Assembly (NCBI GenBank): GCA_004124385.1 | Contig: SCKN01000004.1 | Location: 1-64,000 of the forward strand | From: Fidelibacterota bacterium | GTDB taxonomy: Bacteria; Fidelibacterota; Marinisomatia; Marinisomatales; TCS55 | DNA: 64,000 nucleotides | Direction: 5' to 3' | In this document: piece by piece, positions 26,217-34,861 of the stretch | How positions within the stretch are numbered: position 1 is the stretch's first letter | Layout: each line of letters begins with the position of its first letter | Position numbers and translations under genes: made by a program | Notes under the pieces: model-generated | Seen by the model: the letters and a program-made list of their open reading frames with translations, nothing else | Database searches by the model: none | What the model was told of the DNA's origin: nothing

Positions 26217-27286
26217 CACCCTTTAGCTTGACTCCTGTCAATCATTTTTCTAATCTGATATTTACGGATAATATTTAAGGGTTTTTGTTTTAATTCTTTA
26301 TGCAGACCATCATTTAGAATGCGAGCTATTGCTTGCAGCATACGATCAGAAGAAGATCCATCTGAATATGGGTGAATTTCTCGAAGACAACTTGCTCTAT
26401 TAATTGAAAATTCATCAGGCTTCATCAGGCTTTGTTCGATAGCAGTTGATAGTTCTGTTGGCTTTTGAATATTTATACCTTTGTCTTTACGAGCCAATGC
26501 TTGATACGTAATTAAAGGTCGATCAAAAGATAAAAATTCGTAGGCAACAGATGATGTGTCGGTAATCATTAAATCAGAGCCTGCCATAATGGGTAAAATA
26601 TTTAGCTCATCAACGACCCGAAGATATTTATTCTCCAATTGCTTGTATTGTTCTTGAGTCGTTTTATCCATTAATGGATGGAATTTTATAATCCAGTTGT
26701 ACTTTCCATTATTCACGTTTTTGATAGCGCCCAGCAAGTCCGGAGCTGATGTGTATTTGGCTGGGAAGGTAGGGGCATAAAGCAAAACGGGTAATTCAGG
26801 ATTTAAACCATATTGTTTGATTAATTGATTTTTTTGATCGGTAAAATTCCCTTTATTTTTGAAAATATAATCAAGTTTTGGCCAACCAGTTTCCTCAACT
26901 AAAAAATGCTTTTTCCGTTTTGCAATTTTTGAAAACGTTTCTGTCATAACGGGTCCTGTTGTACAATACAAATCAAAGAATCCAGTTATAGTATAAAAGC
27001 CTTTCACTTCTTCATCCAGCCCATGAAAAATCTGCACTTTTAAACCAGGCCAATAATGTGGGACAACATTGCCAGGGACAAGAACAACATCAGGGTTGTA
27101 ATCGTGTACTTCCCTATTGGATTTTAATTGATTACCAGGGACCAAATAATGACTAGCGGAACTGGCTGTAAACCATTTTACCGTACCACTATTCGATTTT
27201 TGAATTGCGTTTTGAACCGGCTCGAGAATTGAAAAGGAATATGGTTTTGTAACAAAAAATAAATACTTTAGATGAGCGTTGATCAT
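26216..27286 (-). CDS. CDP-glycerol glycerophosphotransferase-like protein (copy 1)
   Basis: 356 residues and paralogous to the next gene. It has the same landmarks: VQIFHGLDEE with the catalytic-type His, TGWPKLDYIF, LLYAPTFPAKYTS, IIKFHPLMD, and LMITDTSSVAYEFLSFDRP. The C-terminus is basic (RKYQIRKMIDRSQAKG), perhaps for membrane contact. Members act at the cytoplasmic face on lipid-linked or sugar acceptors. It overlaps the alcohol dehydrogenase gene by four bases (ATGA), placing it firmly in the phosphonate operon. The true donor is unknown; CMP-hydroxyethylphosphonate is proposed from context. Confidence 0.87.
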   Translation of the reverse strand: MINAHLKYLFFVTKPYSFSILEPVQNAIQKSNSGTVKWFTASSASHYLVPGNQLKSNREVHDYNPDVVLVPGNVVPHYWPGLKVQIFHGLDEEVKGFYTITGFFDLYCTTGPVMTETFSKIAKRKKHFLVEETGWPKLDYIFKNKGNFTDQKNQLIKQYGLNPELPVLLYAPTFPAKYTSAPDLLGAIKNVNNGKYNWIIKFHPLMDKTTQEQYKQLENKYLRVVDELNILPIMAGSDLMITDTSSVAYEFLSFDRPLITYQALARKDKGINIQKPTELSTAIEQSLMKPDEFSINRASCLREIHPYSDGSSSDRMLQAIARILNDGLHKELKQKPLNIIRKYQIRKMIDRSQAKG

Positions 27287-28389
27287 TGTTCACTAAGTAA
27301 TTCTTTCAAAATACCCAATACATCATCCGTTGATAAATCCACAATATTATTATCCATTCTACCTTTCGTAAATGATTCTTCAGCTAATTTTGGCAGTTGG
27401 TCTTCAGAGATGCCCCATTTGTCCAATGTATATGGTACTTCACCTTGGGGGATTTCTTTTATGGTTTGTTTTAATTCATCATAAGTCAATTCATTATTTT
27501 TACAAATTCTATCTAAAGACTTCTTGATTAAGGGACCATTGATGTCCAATAAAGGTAATAAACTGATAGAAGATGCAACTCCATGGGGAATTCCATGATG
27601 GATTGTTAACGGATAACTTATTGAATGAGCAGCTGCAGTTGTAGTATTCGAGAATGCTAATCCAGCAACTGTAGATGCTTTTAACAGATTATTTCGAACT
27701 TCTAAATTCTTGGGGTTTTCTTTCAAAGCTGAACCATTTTTAAGAATCGAACAAATAGCTGAAATAGCTAAATCAGTTGAAGTATCATTTGCTTTCTTGT
27801 TCCAAATAGACTCAAAACTGTGGCTTAATGCATCCATTGTAGTTGTGATTGAAATGTCCATAGGAAGAGACAATGTTAAACGTCCATCCAAAATCGCAAC
27901 TGTCGGATAAAGATTTGGATGAGATATTGAATATTTCTTTTCTTCCTTCATATTCCATATGGTTCCCCACATGGTTACTTCACTCGCAGTTCCGTGAGTA
28001 GTGGGTAAAAATATGGAAGGAATCGTTTGCGGATATTTCTCTTTAAATTCTATTAATTCAAAAATATCTGATTTTTCCAAGCACAGGTGAGCCATAACAA
28101 CTTTTGCTAAATCCATTGCAGAACCACCACCAATAACTACAACACCATCTATCATTATTTTCTGGCAAAATTTTAGTGCATTGTTACACTCTTCAAAAGT
28201 TGGATTACTACCCACTTCACTAAAAATAGAATCAGAATCAAATTTTGAATCAAGTTTTAACCGTTTCCTGTTCCCAAGGGTAGTAATAATAATCGGGGAT
28301 GAAATTTTTAAATCATATATTCTAAAATTTAACTCACGCAACCAATCTTCAGTTTTAATAATTCTTACAGGATTATAATAATTAGACAT
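27283..28389 (-). CDS. Iron-type alcohol dehydrogenase, probable phosphonoacetaldehyde reductase
   Basis: Group III metal-dependent alcohol dehydrogenase, 368 residues. The Rossmann-like motif VVVIGGGSAMDLAK binds NAD(P). The metal-ligand region includes MDALSHSFES, HSISYPLTIHHGIPHG and the conserved PTTHGTASEVT. Relatives beside phosphonopyruvate decarboxylase reduce phosphonoacetaldehyde to 2-hydroxyethylphosphonate (as PhpC/FomC do). Here it is immediately downstream of the decarboxylase gene (15-base gap) and no 2-aminoethylphosphonate aminotransferase is present, so hydroxyethylphosphonate rather than aminoethylphosphonate is the expected product. Confidence 0.87.
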   Translation of the reverse strand: MSNYYNPVRIIKTEDWLRELNFRIYDLKISSPIIITTLGNRKRLKLDSKFDSDSIFSEVGSNPTFEECNNALKFCQKIMIDGVVVIGGGSAMDLAKVVMAHLCLEKSDIFELIEFKEKYPQTIPSIFLPTTHGTASEVTMWGTIWNMKEEKKYSISHPNLYPTVAILDGRLTLSLPMDISITTTMDALSHSFESIWNKKANDTSTDLAISAICSILKNGSALKENPKNLEVRNNLLKASTVAGLAFSNTTTAAAHSISYPLTIHHGIPHGVASSISLLPLLDINGPLIKKSLDRICKNNELTYDELKQTIKEIPQGEVPYTLDKWGISEDQLPKLAEESFTKGRMDNNIVDLSTDDVLGILKELLSEQ

Positions 28390-28404
28390 ATATCAACGGA
28401 GAAA

Positions 28405-29535
28405 CTAATTCTCCAGAAATTTCATAAAATTTTCTTTATTATCAACTGGTTTGATTGTTGGTCTGCCTAAATCTTCTCTTGACCCCGGTCGAATTTTTAC
28501 TTCAAGAAATGAAGGTCCGGTGCATGATATAAAATCATTGAAATTTGATTCTAAATCATCTGACGTTTCTGCTTTAAATATTTTGCTTGATCCAACAGCT
28601 TCAACTATTGCTGATAAATCTAATTTCTTTGCCGCAGTTTCTTGTCCGCCCACAGATTCATGCACTTCGTTATTCATTAAAATATGTCGAAAATTTTTCG
28701 GTTTCAATATCGCTATTGATGTAAGGCTGCCCAAATGCATTAACATTGCTCCATCTCCATCGATACACACTACTTGTCGATGAGGTTTAGCTAATGCAAT
28801 ACCTAAAGCAATAGACGAGCAATGACCCATGGATCCCACAGTTAGAAAGTCCTTTTCATGTGATTGACAATTCTTTTCGCGAATCTCAAAAATTTCTCTG
28901 GATGTTTTCCCTGTAGTCGAAACCACAATAGCATTATCATCAAGATTGCCCAATATGATTTCCAATGCTTCTTCCCGGTTCATACGTTGATCATCAGAGC
29001 ATTGAGTATCATTACTATATTTTTCGAATGTCCCTTTTTTGATCAGAAGAACCACCGGCCTGTTTTCGGTTTTTGCAATTTCAATTGCATTTGAAATTTT
29101 CTTGGCAAATTGATCATCATCTTTTGAAATAATTTCATAGGGAATATCCATTGCATCCAACAATTCTAATTGTACTTTACCCTGTTTAGCATGCTGTGGT
29201 TCATCTTTTACGCCAGGCACACCTCGCCAACCAACCATTACGAGTAAAGGAATGGAATACACATCCGGATCGCAAAGAGATAAAAGAGGGTTTATTGCAT
29301 TACCCAAACCCGAATTCTGCATATAAACTAAAGGTAATGATTTTTGTGCTAGATAATAACCGGTGGCCAATGCAACAGCATTGCCTTCATTGGCTGCAAT
29401 AATATGTTTATTTCCGGGTATACGATCATCAATACATAAACAAAATTCTTTCAGTAAAGAGTCTGGAATACCCGTAAAAAATTCAACACCGTGACTCGCT
29501 AACTGATCGTAAAATTCAGCCGGTTTAATGGCCAT
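28405..29535 (-). CDS. aepY: Phosphonopyruvate decarboxylase
   Basis: Thiamine-diphosphate enzyme that decarboxylates phosphonopyruvate to phosphonoacetaldehyde, pulling the unfavourable PEP mutase equilibrium forward. 376 residues from the ATG at 29533-29535, which forms TGATG with the PEP mutase stop. Family landmarks: VEFFTGIPDSLLKEFC, IIAANEGNAVALATGYYLA (with the TPP-activating Glu), MQNSGLGNAINPL, WRGVPGVKDEPQH, and the TPP motif GDGAMLMHLGSLTSIA with NNEVHESVGGQ. Placed between the mutase and the reductase in pathway order. Confidence 0.96.
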   Translation of the reverse strand: MAIKPAEFYDQLASHGVEFFTGIPDSLLKEFCLCIDDRIPGNKHIIAANEGNAVALATGYYLAQKSLPLVYMQNSGLGNAINPLLSLCDPDVYSIPLLVMVGWRGVPGVKDEPQHAKQGKVQLELLDAMDIPYEIISKDDDQFAKKISNAIEIAKTENRPVVLLIKKGTFEKYSNDTQCSDDQRMNREEALEIILGNLDDNAIVVSTTGKTSREIFEIREKNCQSHEKDFLTVGSMGHCSSIALGIALAKPHRQVVCIDGDGAMLMHLGSLTSIAILKPKNFRHILMNNEVHESVGGQETAAKKLDLSAIVEAVGSSKIFKAETSDDLESNFNDFISCTGPSFLEVKIRPGSREDLGRPTIKPVDNKENFMKFLEN

Positions 29536-30854
29536 CAATTAACCTCGGGAATCAGGGTAATAATATCTTTAATGGACATGCAGTATTCTTCTGATGCTTC
29601 TTTAGCGCGTCTATTTTCCAAAATAGATTGAGCTGCCTTTATCATTGATGGGTAAGCAGAACGTAATAAATGGTTGGCGTAGATTATCACATTAATGCCT
29701 AAATCTTGTAATTCTGATTCAGTCATATGGGCATAAGTTGAAGGCACTACAATAAGAGGAACTTTTGTTTCAAATTTTTGGAATTTTTCACAGAATTCGA
29801 TGATTTCTTTTCCATCTTTTTCCTTACTATGAATCATAATTCCATCTGCCCCGGCGGCTATATATGCTTCAGTTCTTTTTAGGGCATCCGCCATTCCTTT
29901 TTTCAATATCAAACTTTCCACACGGGCAATAATCATAAAATCTGTTGTAATCTGGGATTGTTTTCCTTCATGAATTTTTTGGGAAAAATGCTCAATTGAA
30001 TCTTGTTCTTGGGGGACGGTCGTTCCAAAAAGAGAATTGCGTTTATCCCCAATTTTATCTTCAATAATAATAGCCGAAACGCCCAACCTTTCCAGTGTTT
30101 TAACTCTGAATTTGAAATGGTCTATCCGACCGCCTGTATCACCATCCACAATAATGGGTTTAGTCGTTACCTCCAATATTTCTTCAATGGTCGAGAACCG
30201 GGATGAAAAGTCAACCAGTTCAGTATCCGGTTTCCCTTTTGCAGTTGAATCTGTTAGACTACTTTCCCAAATACCGTCAAATTCTAATTTTCGACCATCT
30301 TTTTCAATACTGGTTTTTTCTACAATTAGTCCCGTTAATCCATTATGCGCTTCCAAAATACGAACGATTGGTTTTACAGCAATCAACCGTCGCAGTGTTT
30401 TCATCCGCTTCCCGGGTGTAATGCCTTGTGCTTTAACAGCAGCAATCAAATCAGTTGATGAAACACCTTCAGTGTATCTTGGCTCTACAAGTTCCCCACC
30501 CCATTCAGCGAGCGTATCTAATACGCGTTGCCGAACTTCTTTTTGAACACCTGTTTTCCAATCATCACCATGGACAACATAATCTGGTTTTAATTCTTTT
30601 AGATTAGGTACATAATCTAAAGTTGTTTGGGGTACGACTTTATCTACACCCTTTAGATTCTCAACAATTATTTTGCGTTCATTAAAGGCAATTAAAGGTA
30701 GACGCTTATAACTGGCTATCGCTTCATCTGTAAGCAATCCAATAATCACTTTGCCCAGCTTGTGGCCCTCAGCAATAATATTCACGTGGCCTTGGTGAAC
30801 CAGATCGGCAGACATAGCTATATATACTTTTTTTGATTTTTTATTTTCTGACAT
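29535..30854 (-). CDS. aepX: Cytidylyltransferase-phosphoenolpyruvate mutase fusion
   Basis: 439 residues, two catalytic domains. Residues about 8-140 are a nucleotidyltransferase with the HxGH motif H20-Q-G-H23 and the later SSTDLI variant of the second motif. Residues about 155-430 are PEP mutase with VDGDTGG (236-242) and the diagnostic [10 protein letters not shown] (265-274). The mutase makes the carbon-phosphorus bond by converting PEP to phosphonopyruvate. The same architecture occurs in Fom1 of fosfomycin synthesis, where the N-terminal domain attaches CMP to 2-hydroxyethylphosphonate. By analogy this one protein would start the pathway and activate its end product. Confidence 0.94.
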   Translation of the reverse strand: MSENKKSKKVYIAMSADLVHQGHVNIIAEGHKLGKVIIGLLTDEAIASYKRLPLIAFNERKIIVENLKGVDKVVPQTTLDYVPNLKELKPDYVVHGDDWKTGVQKEVRQRVLDTLAEWGGELVEPRYTEGVSSTDLIAAVKAQGITPGKRMKTLRRLIAVKPIVRILEAHNGLTGLIVEKTSIEKDGRKLEFDGIWESSLTDSTAKGKPDTELVDFSSRFSTIEEILEVTTKPIIVDGDTGGRIDHFKFRVKTLERLGVSAIIIEDKIGDKRNSLFGTTVPQEQDSIEHFSQKIHEGKQSQITTDFMIIARVESLILKKGMADALKRTEAYIAAGADGIMIHSKEKDGKEIIEFCEKFQKFETKVPLIVVPSTYAHMTESELQDLGINVIIYANHLLRSAYPSMIKAAQSILENRRAKEASEEYCMSIKDIITLIPEVN

Positions 30855-30879
30855 AATTATTCTTGTTTAGAGTCTTGAA

Positions 30880-32073
30880 TTAAAATCCTTTTTCGGCAAT
30901 AGAACCATCGTGTAGTCCGGCGTTATAATTTGGCTCCGGAACTTGCCAATTTCCATAACGTAGGGAAAGATATTCTTCTGCATAATTTGGAATATTAATC
31001 GTGCGTCCTTCCCACTGAATTGTACTTAACGTATCATAATATTTTCTATCAACATGCTTCAATGCGTTACTATCTACCCAGCGATATTTATCTTTTACCG
31101 GATATACACAAAATAGATCGATGTGAAAATTTATTTGTCTTATTTTTTCCCAGGGTGTTTTTACTTTTATTACTCTCATATCTCCCGGAAGCCAATTAGA
31201 ATTAATTTTACCTCTTTTAATCAAGTAGTTTGGTAAAAAATCCATACGCAAATTCATTATATCATCTGCAGAATCAGCAGGAATTCCAATGTCAGCATCG
31301 TAGTCCCAAGGGATTAAATCACCATCACGGAAAATGCCCAAAAGAGTTCCGGCTTCCAACCAATATTTAAATCCTTTTTCATTCAATATGTCTATTGTTT
31401 TCAATAGCATTTTTTTCATACGTCGATGGTAGTTTCCCTTTTGAAGCTGGATTTTTTCTAAAGGGGAAGCATTAATTACTTTTTTAAATGGAATTTTTTC
31501 TAACAAAGAATTATTTACAATCGTATTGTCATCAATACTAGCAATCCAATTTAAGTTTGGATTTTTCCAGTCATTTCCAAATCGCACACGTAAATAGTCT
31601 TCTTCATTATGTGGGATCGGGAATGAATTCCCGCCAATATTGATTTCATCTAATTTATCATAATACGTGCTTTCAATTTCTTTGCAGCTGCGTTTATCAA
31701 CCCATCGGTATTTGTTTTCCACTTTATACTTGGGTGTAATAAAAATTTTAAACGCTTTTTGTTTATGTTGCCATCGACTCAATACAGCAATGCGACAATA
31801 TCCGCTTTCTGTCCACTCACGGCCAGATTGATCTGGCACTAATTGAAAACGATATGATAAACCCAATTTGTTTTCAAGTGTCAATAAATTAGAAAAATGC
31901 TCTCCTGGAATACTCAATCTTACATTCCTGTCTTGAGATAACGATAGTCCATGCTTTTTTCCAATTACAGTTAATAATGACTTTGTATCCAGCCAAAAAG
32001 GGATGGCATTATTTTTCAATAATTTTACTGTAGACGTAAAAAGATGTGTATTTAGTTGGTTGTCAATATTCAT
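30880..32073 (-). CDS. LicD-family phosphotransferase with duplicated domains
   Basis: 397 residues built from two related halves. The C-terminal half (about 212-397) is a complete LicD-type nucleotidyltransferase-fold domain with EAGTLLGIFRDG and the metal-binding WDYDADIG (Asp257, 259, 261). The N-terminal half (about 15-190) aligns with it, including a repeated KYRWVD segment (121-126 and 329-334) and IPxxxEEYL, but the acidic triad is degraded to D48-N50-R52. LicD proteins move phosphocholine and similar groups from CDP/CMP donors to glycans. Here a CMP-phosphonate donor is likely. The inactive half may hold the acceptor. Confidence 0.85.
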   Translation of the reverse strand: MNIDNQLNTHLFTSTVKLLKNNAIPFWLDTKSLLTVIGKKHGLSLSQDRNVRLSIPGEHFSNLLTLENKLGLSYRFQLVPDQSGREWTESGYCRIAVLSRWQHKQKAFKIFITPKYKVENKYRWVDKRSCKEIESTYYDKLDEINIGGNSFPIPHNEEDYLRVRFGNDWKNPNLNWIASIDDNTIVNNSLLEKIPFKKVINASPLEKIQLQKGNYHRRMKKMLLKTIDILNEKGFKYWLEAGTLLGIFRDGDLIPWDYDADIGIPADSADDIMNLRMDFLPNYLIKRGKINSNWLPGDMRVIKVKTPWEKIRQINFHIDLFCVYPVKDKYRWVDSNALKHVDRKYYDTLSTIQWEGRTINIPNYAEEYLSLRYGNWQVPEPNYNAGLHDGSIAEKGF

Positions 32074-32099
32074 TTATATACTATAATAAAATTTCAAAT

Positions 32100-33929
32100 T
32101 TAATTGAACTGAATATTATAAAGATTACTGTAAAGACCCTTTTTTTCCATGAGCTCATTATGGGTTCCCATTTCTTTAATTTCACCTTTATCTAATAAAA
32201 TAATTTTATCAGCATTTGTAACTGTTGATAATCGATGGGCGATCACTAATACCGTTCGATCAACCATAAGTGTTTCCAATGCTTTATGCACCAATCGCTC
32301 AGATTCAGTATCCAAGGCGGACGTTGCTTCATCAAGTATAAGTATCGGTGGGTTTTTCATGATGGCTCGAGCGATAGCTAAACGCTGACGCTGCCCGCCG
32401 GAAAGTTTGACGCCCTTTTCACCAATCACTGTATCAAAACCCTCGGATAGCTCATTGATGAATTCTAATGCATTGGCGGCTTTGGCCGCTGGGATAACCT
32501 GTTCGTCATTTACATCTATTTGGCCGTAAGCAATATTAGCTCTGACTGTATCATTAAAGAGCATCGTCTCCTGCGTTACGATGCCCATCAGCCTACGTAA
32601 CGAATTTAAAGAAAGATCCCGAATATCGTGGCCATCAATAGTAATTCCACCTTTATCTACATCATAAAATCGAGGAATTAGATCTGCCAACGTGGATTTT
32701 CCCGCACCACTGGATCCAACTAATGCAACTACAGATCCCTTTTCAATTTCAAATGAAATATCCTTTAAAACTGTATCATTAAATTCATATTTAAAACTCA
32801 CATTATTAAACATAATCTGCTTTTCAAAAGAATTGATTTTCACAGAATCTGTTTTGTCCACTATATTTGGTTCAGTATCCAAAATTGAAAATATACGCTC
32901 TGCAGAGGCTGCTCCTGCTTGTAATGAAACATTTACTTTACTCAATTTTCTTAATGGGTCCATCATGGCGAAAAGTAGTAGAATAAAACGGAGAAAATCT
33001 TCAGGCGTTAATCCTTCACCGCTTAAAACTTCGACACCCCCAACCCAAAGTAATAAAACACCTATCATTACACCGAGAGTTTCTGTAATGGGTGATGCCA
33101 ACAAACGCAATTTTGCTCTGCGGAGAATTAATTGAAAATAATGATGTGTTTCCTTGAAAAATCGCTGTACTTCATATCCTTCCATAGCAAACGCTTTAAC
33201 CACACGAATAGAGGATAATGTTTCTGTAATAATGTTGGTGATCCCGGCAATCATGGCAGCGGTGCGTTTAGATTTACGTCGGATACTTCTTCCAATCGAT
33301 AAAATCGTTAATCCGGCAACAGGAAGTATGACAATGGATAATAAAGCTAGTTTCCAGCTGATAATAAACAAAAGTATTATAAAGGCCAGCAAATTGATGG
33401 GTTCAACTAGTAATTGATGAAAACTAGTTCCTAATGCACGGCGCAAGTTGGCAACATCATTAATGATAATTGATGTTAATTCTCCTGATTTTTTCTGATC
33501 AAAATATGAAAGTGATAATGCATTGAAATGTTTATAAAGACGATTACGCATTTCAGTTATCAAATGGAATTGAACCACAGTCATGAAATAATTCTTCATG
33601 TAAAGAAATATATTTTTCGTCAGGAATACGACCATAATGATTAAACACAATACTTTCAACGTTTCCTGAGGTGTTCCCCGAAGGATGAACCCATCGGTCC
33701 AAAACTTCAATTTTTCATTCAGAGTGAGCGAGTTTTCACCTGTCAACTGAGAATGGTCAGCCACTAGCTGTTGAAAATCCATCAAAATGTTATTGATCAA
33801 AGAAGCTGTTAACCAAATTGAGGCACTGTTTAATACAACATATATTAACGATGCCAATGTAGATAACAGCAGATACGGCCAATGCTGAATGACCAATTTG
33901 AACATGCGCTTATAGAGGGATTCTTGCAT
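32100..33929 (-). CDS. MsbA-type lipid/glycolipid exporter ABC half-transporter
   Basis: 609 residues: an exporter-type membrane domain of six helices (about 15-330) followed by an ATPase domain with Walker A GSSGAGKST, signature LSGGQRQRLAIARAI, Walker B ILILDEATSALD and H-loop AHRLST. It works as a homodimer in the inner membrane. MsbA-like proteins flip lipid A or lipid-linked oligosaccharides. As the first gene of the phosphonate run, 26 bases before the LicD gene, it may flip the decorated lipid carrier, though general lipid A export is possible. Upstream 33930-34005 may hold the operon promoter; no clear box was identified. Confidence 0.93.
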   Translation of the reverse strand: MQESLYKRMFKLVIQHWPYLLLSTLASLIYVVLNSASIWLTASLINNILMDFQQLVADHSQLTGENSLTLNEKLKFWTDGFILRGTPQETLKVLCLIIMVVFLTKNIFLYMKNYFMTVVQFHLITEMRNRLYKHFNALSLSYFDQKKSGELTSIIINDVANLRRALGTSFHQLLVEPINLLAFIILLFIISWKLALLSIVILPVAGLTILSIGRSIRRKSKRTAAMIAGITNIITETLSSIRVVKAFAMEGYEVQRFFKETHHYFQLILRRAKLRLLASPITETLGVMIGVLLLWVGGVEVLSGEGLTPEDFLRFILLLFAMMDPLRKLSKVNVSLQAGAASAERIFSILDTEPNIVDKTDSVKINSFEKQIMFNNVSFKYEFNDTVLKDISFEIEKGSVVALVGSSGAGKSTLADLIPRFYDVDKGGITIDGHDIRDLSLNSLRRLMGIVTQETMLFNDTVRANIAYGQIDVNDEQVIPAAKAANALEFINELSEGFDTVIGEKGVKLSGGQRQRLAIARAIMKNPPILILDEATSALDTESERLVHKALETLMVDRTVLVIAHRLSTVTNADKIILLDKGEIKEMGTHNELMEKKGLYSNLYNIQFN

Positions 33930-34005
33930 AAATATATTTGTCGTGCAGTTTGACTATTGAGAATTTACACTTCTTTATAAAGACTGATTAAGTTTATAGA
34001 TGATT

Positions 34006-34443
34006 TCATAATGTCTTTTTAAACTCTTTTTTGTAAATCATTTTCTGATGAGGAATACCCGCTTCATAAAATATATCGCCAATTCCCTCAAAATTTAATT
34101 TTTGATAAAACGAAATCACATATTCCTGGGCATTTAAATATATCATGTTTTTTTCTCTTAATTCGTTTATTGCAAATTCCACAAGCGCAACTCCTACGCC
34201 CTTTCCTCGATAAGGTTCCGGTACAGCAAAGCGCTCAAGCTTCACTCCTTCATCCGTACATCGCCAGCGCGCTGTACCGACGGCAAGTTCGTTTTCCACA
34301 GCAATGATATGAGTGGCAGTATCTTCATATTCATCCAATTCAATTTCTCGAGGAACGTTCTGTCCAAGAATAAACACCTCTTCGCGAATAGCACGAGCAG
34401 ATTGATACTCGCCTTCTGTTTCTATATATTTAACTGTTAACAT
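34006..34443 (-). CDS. GNAT-family N-acetyltransferase
   Basis: 145 residues, single GNAT domain. The acetyl-CoA loop RGKGVGVALV (about residue 78) and the strands before it (TARWRCTDEGVKLERFAVPEPYR contains the usual beta4 pattern) are clear. The N-terminal REEVFILGQNVP resembles ElaA-like proteins. Substrate unknown. It reads away from the GroES-like gene with only 37 bases between start codons, so divergent promoters must lie in or next to that gap. Confidence 0.9.
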   Translation of the reverse strand: MLTVKYIETEGEYQSARAIREEVFILGQNVPREIELDEYEDTATHIIAVENELAVGTARWRCTDEGVKLERFAVPEPYRGKGVGVALVEFAINELREKNMIYLNAQEYVISFYQKLNFEGIGDIFYEAGIPHQKMIYKKEFKKTL

Positions 34444-34480
34444 TTGTTTCGTAATGATTCAAATTTCGTAATATTACCCT

Positions 34481-34861
34481 ATGCGGCATAAGAAAAAACA
34501 GATAATTGTTGTAGGCGACAGAGTCCTGATTCAACCGGACAAAGGAGAAAGTAAATCCGCAGCAGGACTTTACCTCCCTCCAAGCGTGTTGGAAAAGCAG
34601 GAAATTTGCGGTGGAATCATTGTGGAAGTTGGGCCGGGTATTCCCGTTGGGAATCCTGATAAAGGCGGTGATGAGCCGTGGAAGACAGAAATACATGGTG
34701 GTATTAAATATATTCCAACTCAAGCGGAGTTAGGTGATTATGCATTATTCCTGAATAAAGCTGCTATTGAAATTAAAGTTGAAAAGGATAATTACTTGAT
34801 TGTGCCCCAGTCTGCGATTTTGGTTTTAATCCGTGACGACCTAAACAGCCTTACAGAGTAA
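34481..34861 (+). CDS. Solitary GroES-like co-chaperonin family protein
   Basis: 126 residues with the cpn10 fold: VVGDRVLIQPDKGESKSAAG at the start, a mobile-loop-like segment (LYLPPSVLEKQEI), GGIIVEVGPG, a longer insert than in GroES (GNPDKGGDEPWK, about residues 61-80), and LIVPQSAILVLI at the end. Ordinary GroES is about 95 residues and sits beside groEL; no groEL is here. The insert and charged C-terminus suggest a specialised variant. Its 3' end overlaps the convergent porin gene by 11 bases. Confidence 0.82.
   Translation: MRHKKKQIIVVGDRVLIQPDKGESKSAAGLYLPPSVLEKQEICGGIIVEVGPGIPVGNPDKGGDEPWKTEIHGGIKYIPTQAELGDYALFLNKAAIEIKVEKDNYLIVPQSAILVLIRDDLNSLTE

Noticed and set aside
25113-33929. 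Fosfomycin or methylphosphonate biosynthesis
   Set aside because: A Fom1-like fusion and decarboxylase are present, but no radical SAM methylase, epoxidase or methylphosphonate synthase is seen. The neighbouring transferases and exporter suit a surface polymer instead.
25113-33929. 2-aminoethylphosphonate pathway
   Set aside because: No aminoethylphosphonate aminotransferase lies in the run; an alcohol dehydrogenase occupies the next pathway step.
34430-34723. 97-codon minus-strand frame opposite the GroES-like gene
   Set aside because: No protein features, overlaps a well-supported gene almost completely and has a composition expected of an antisense shadow.
34481-34861. Canonical groES
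   Set aside because: Longer than normal, with an insert, and no adjacent groEL; annotated as GroES-like only.
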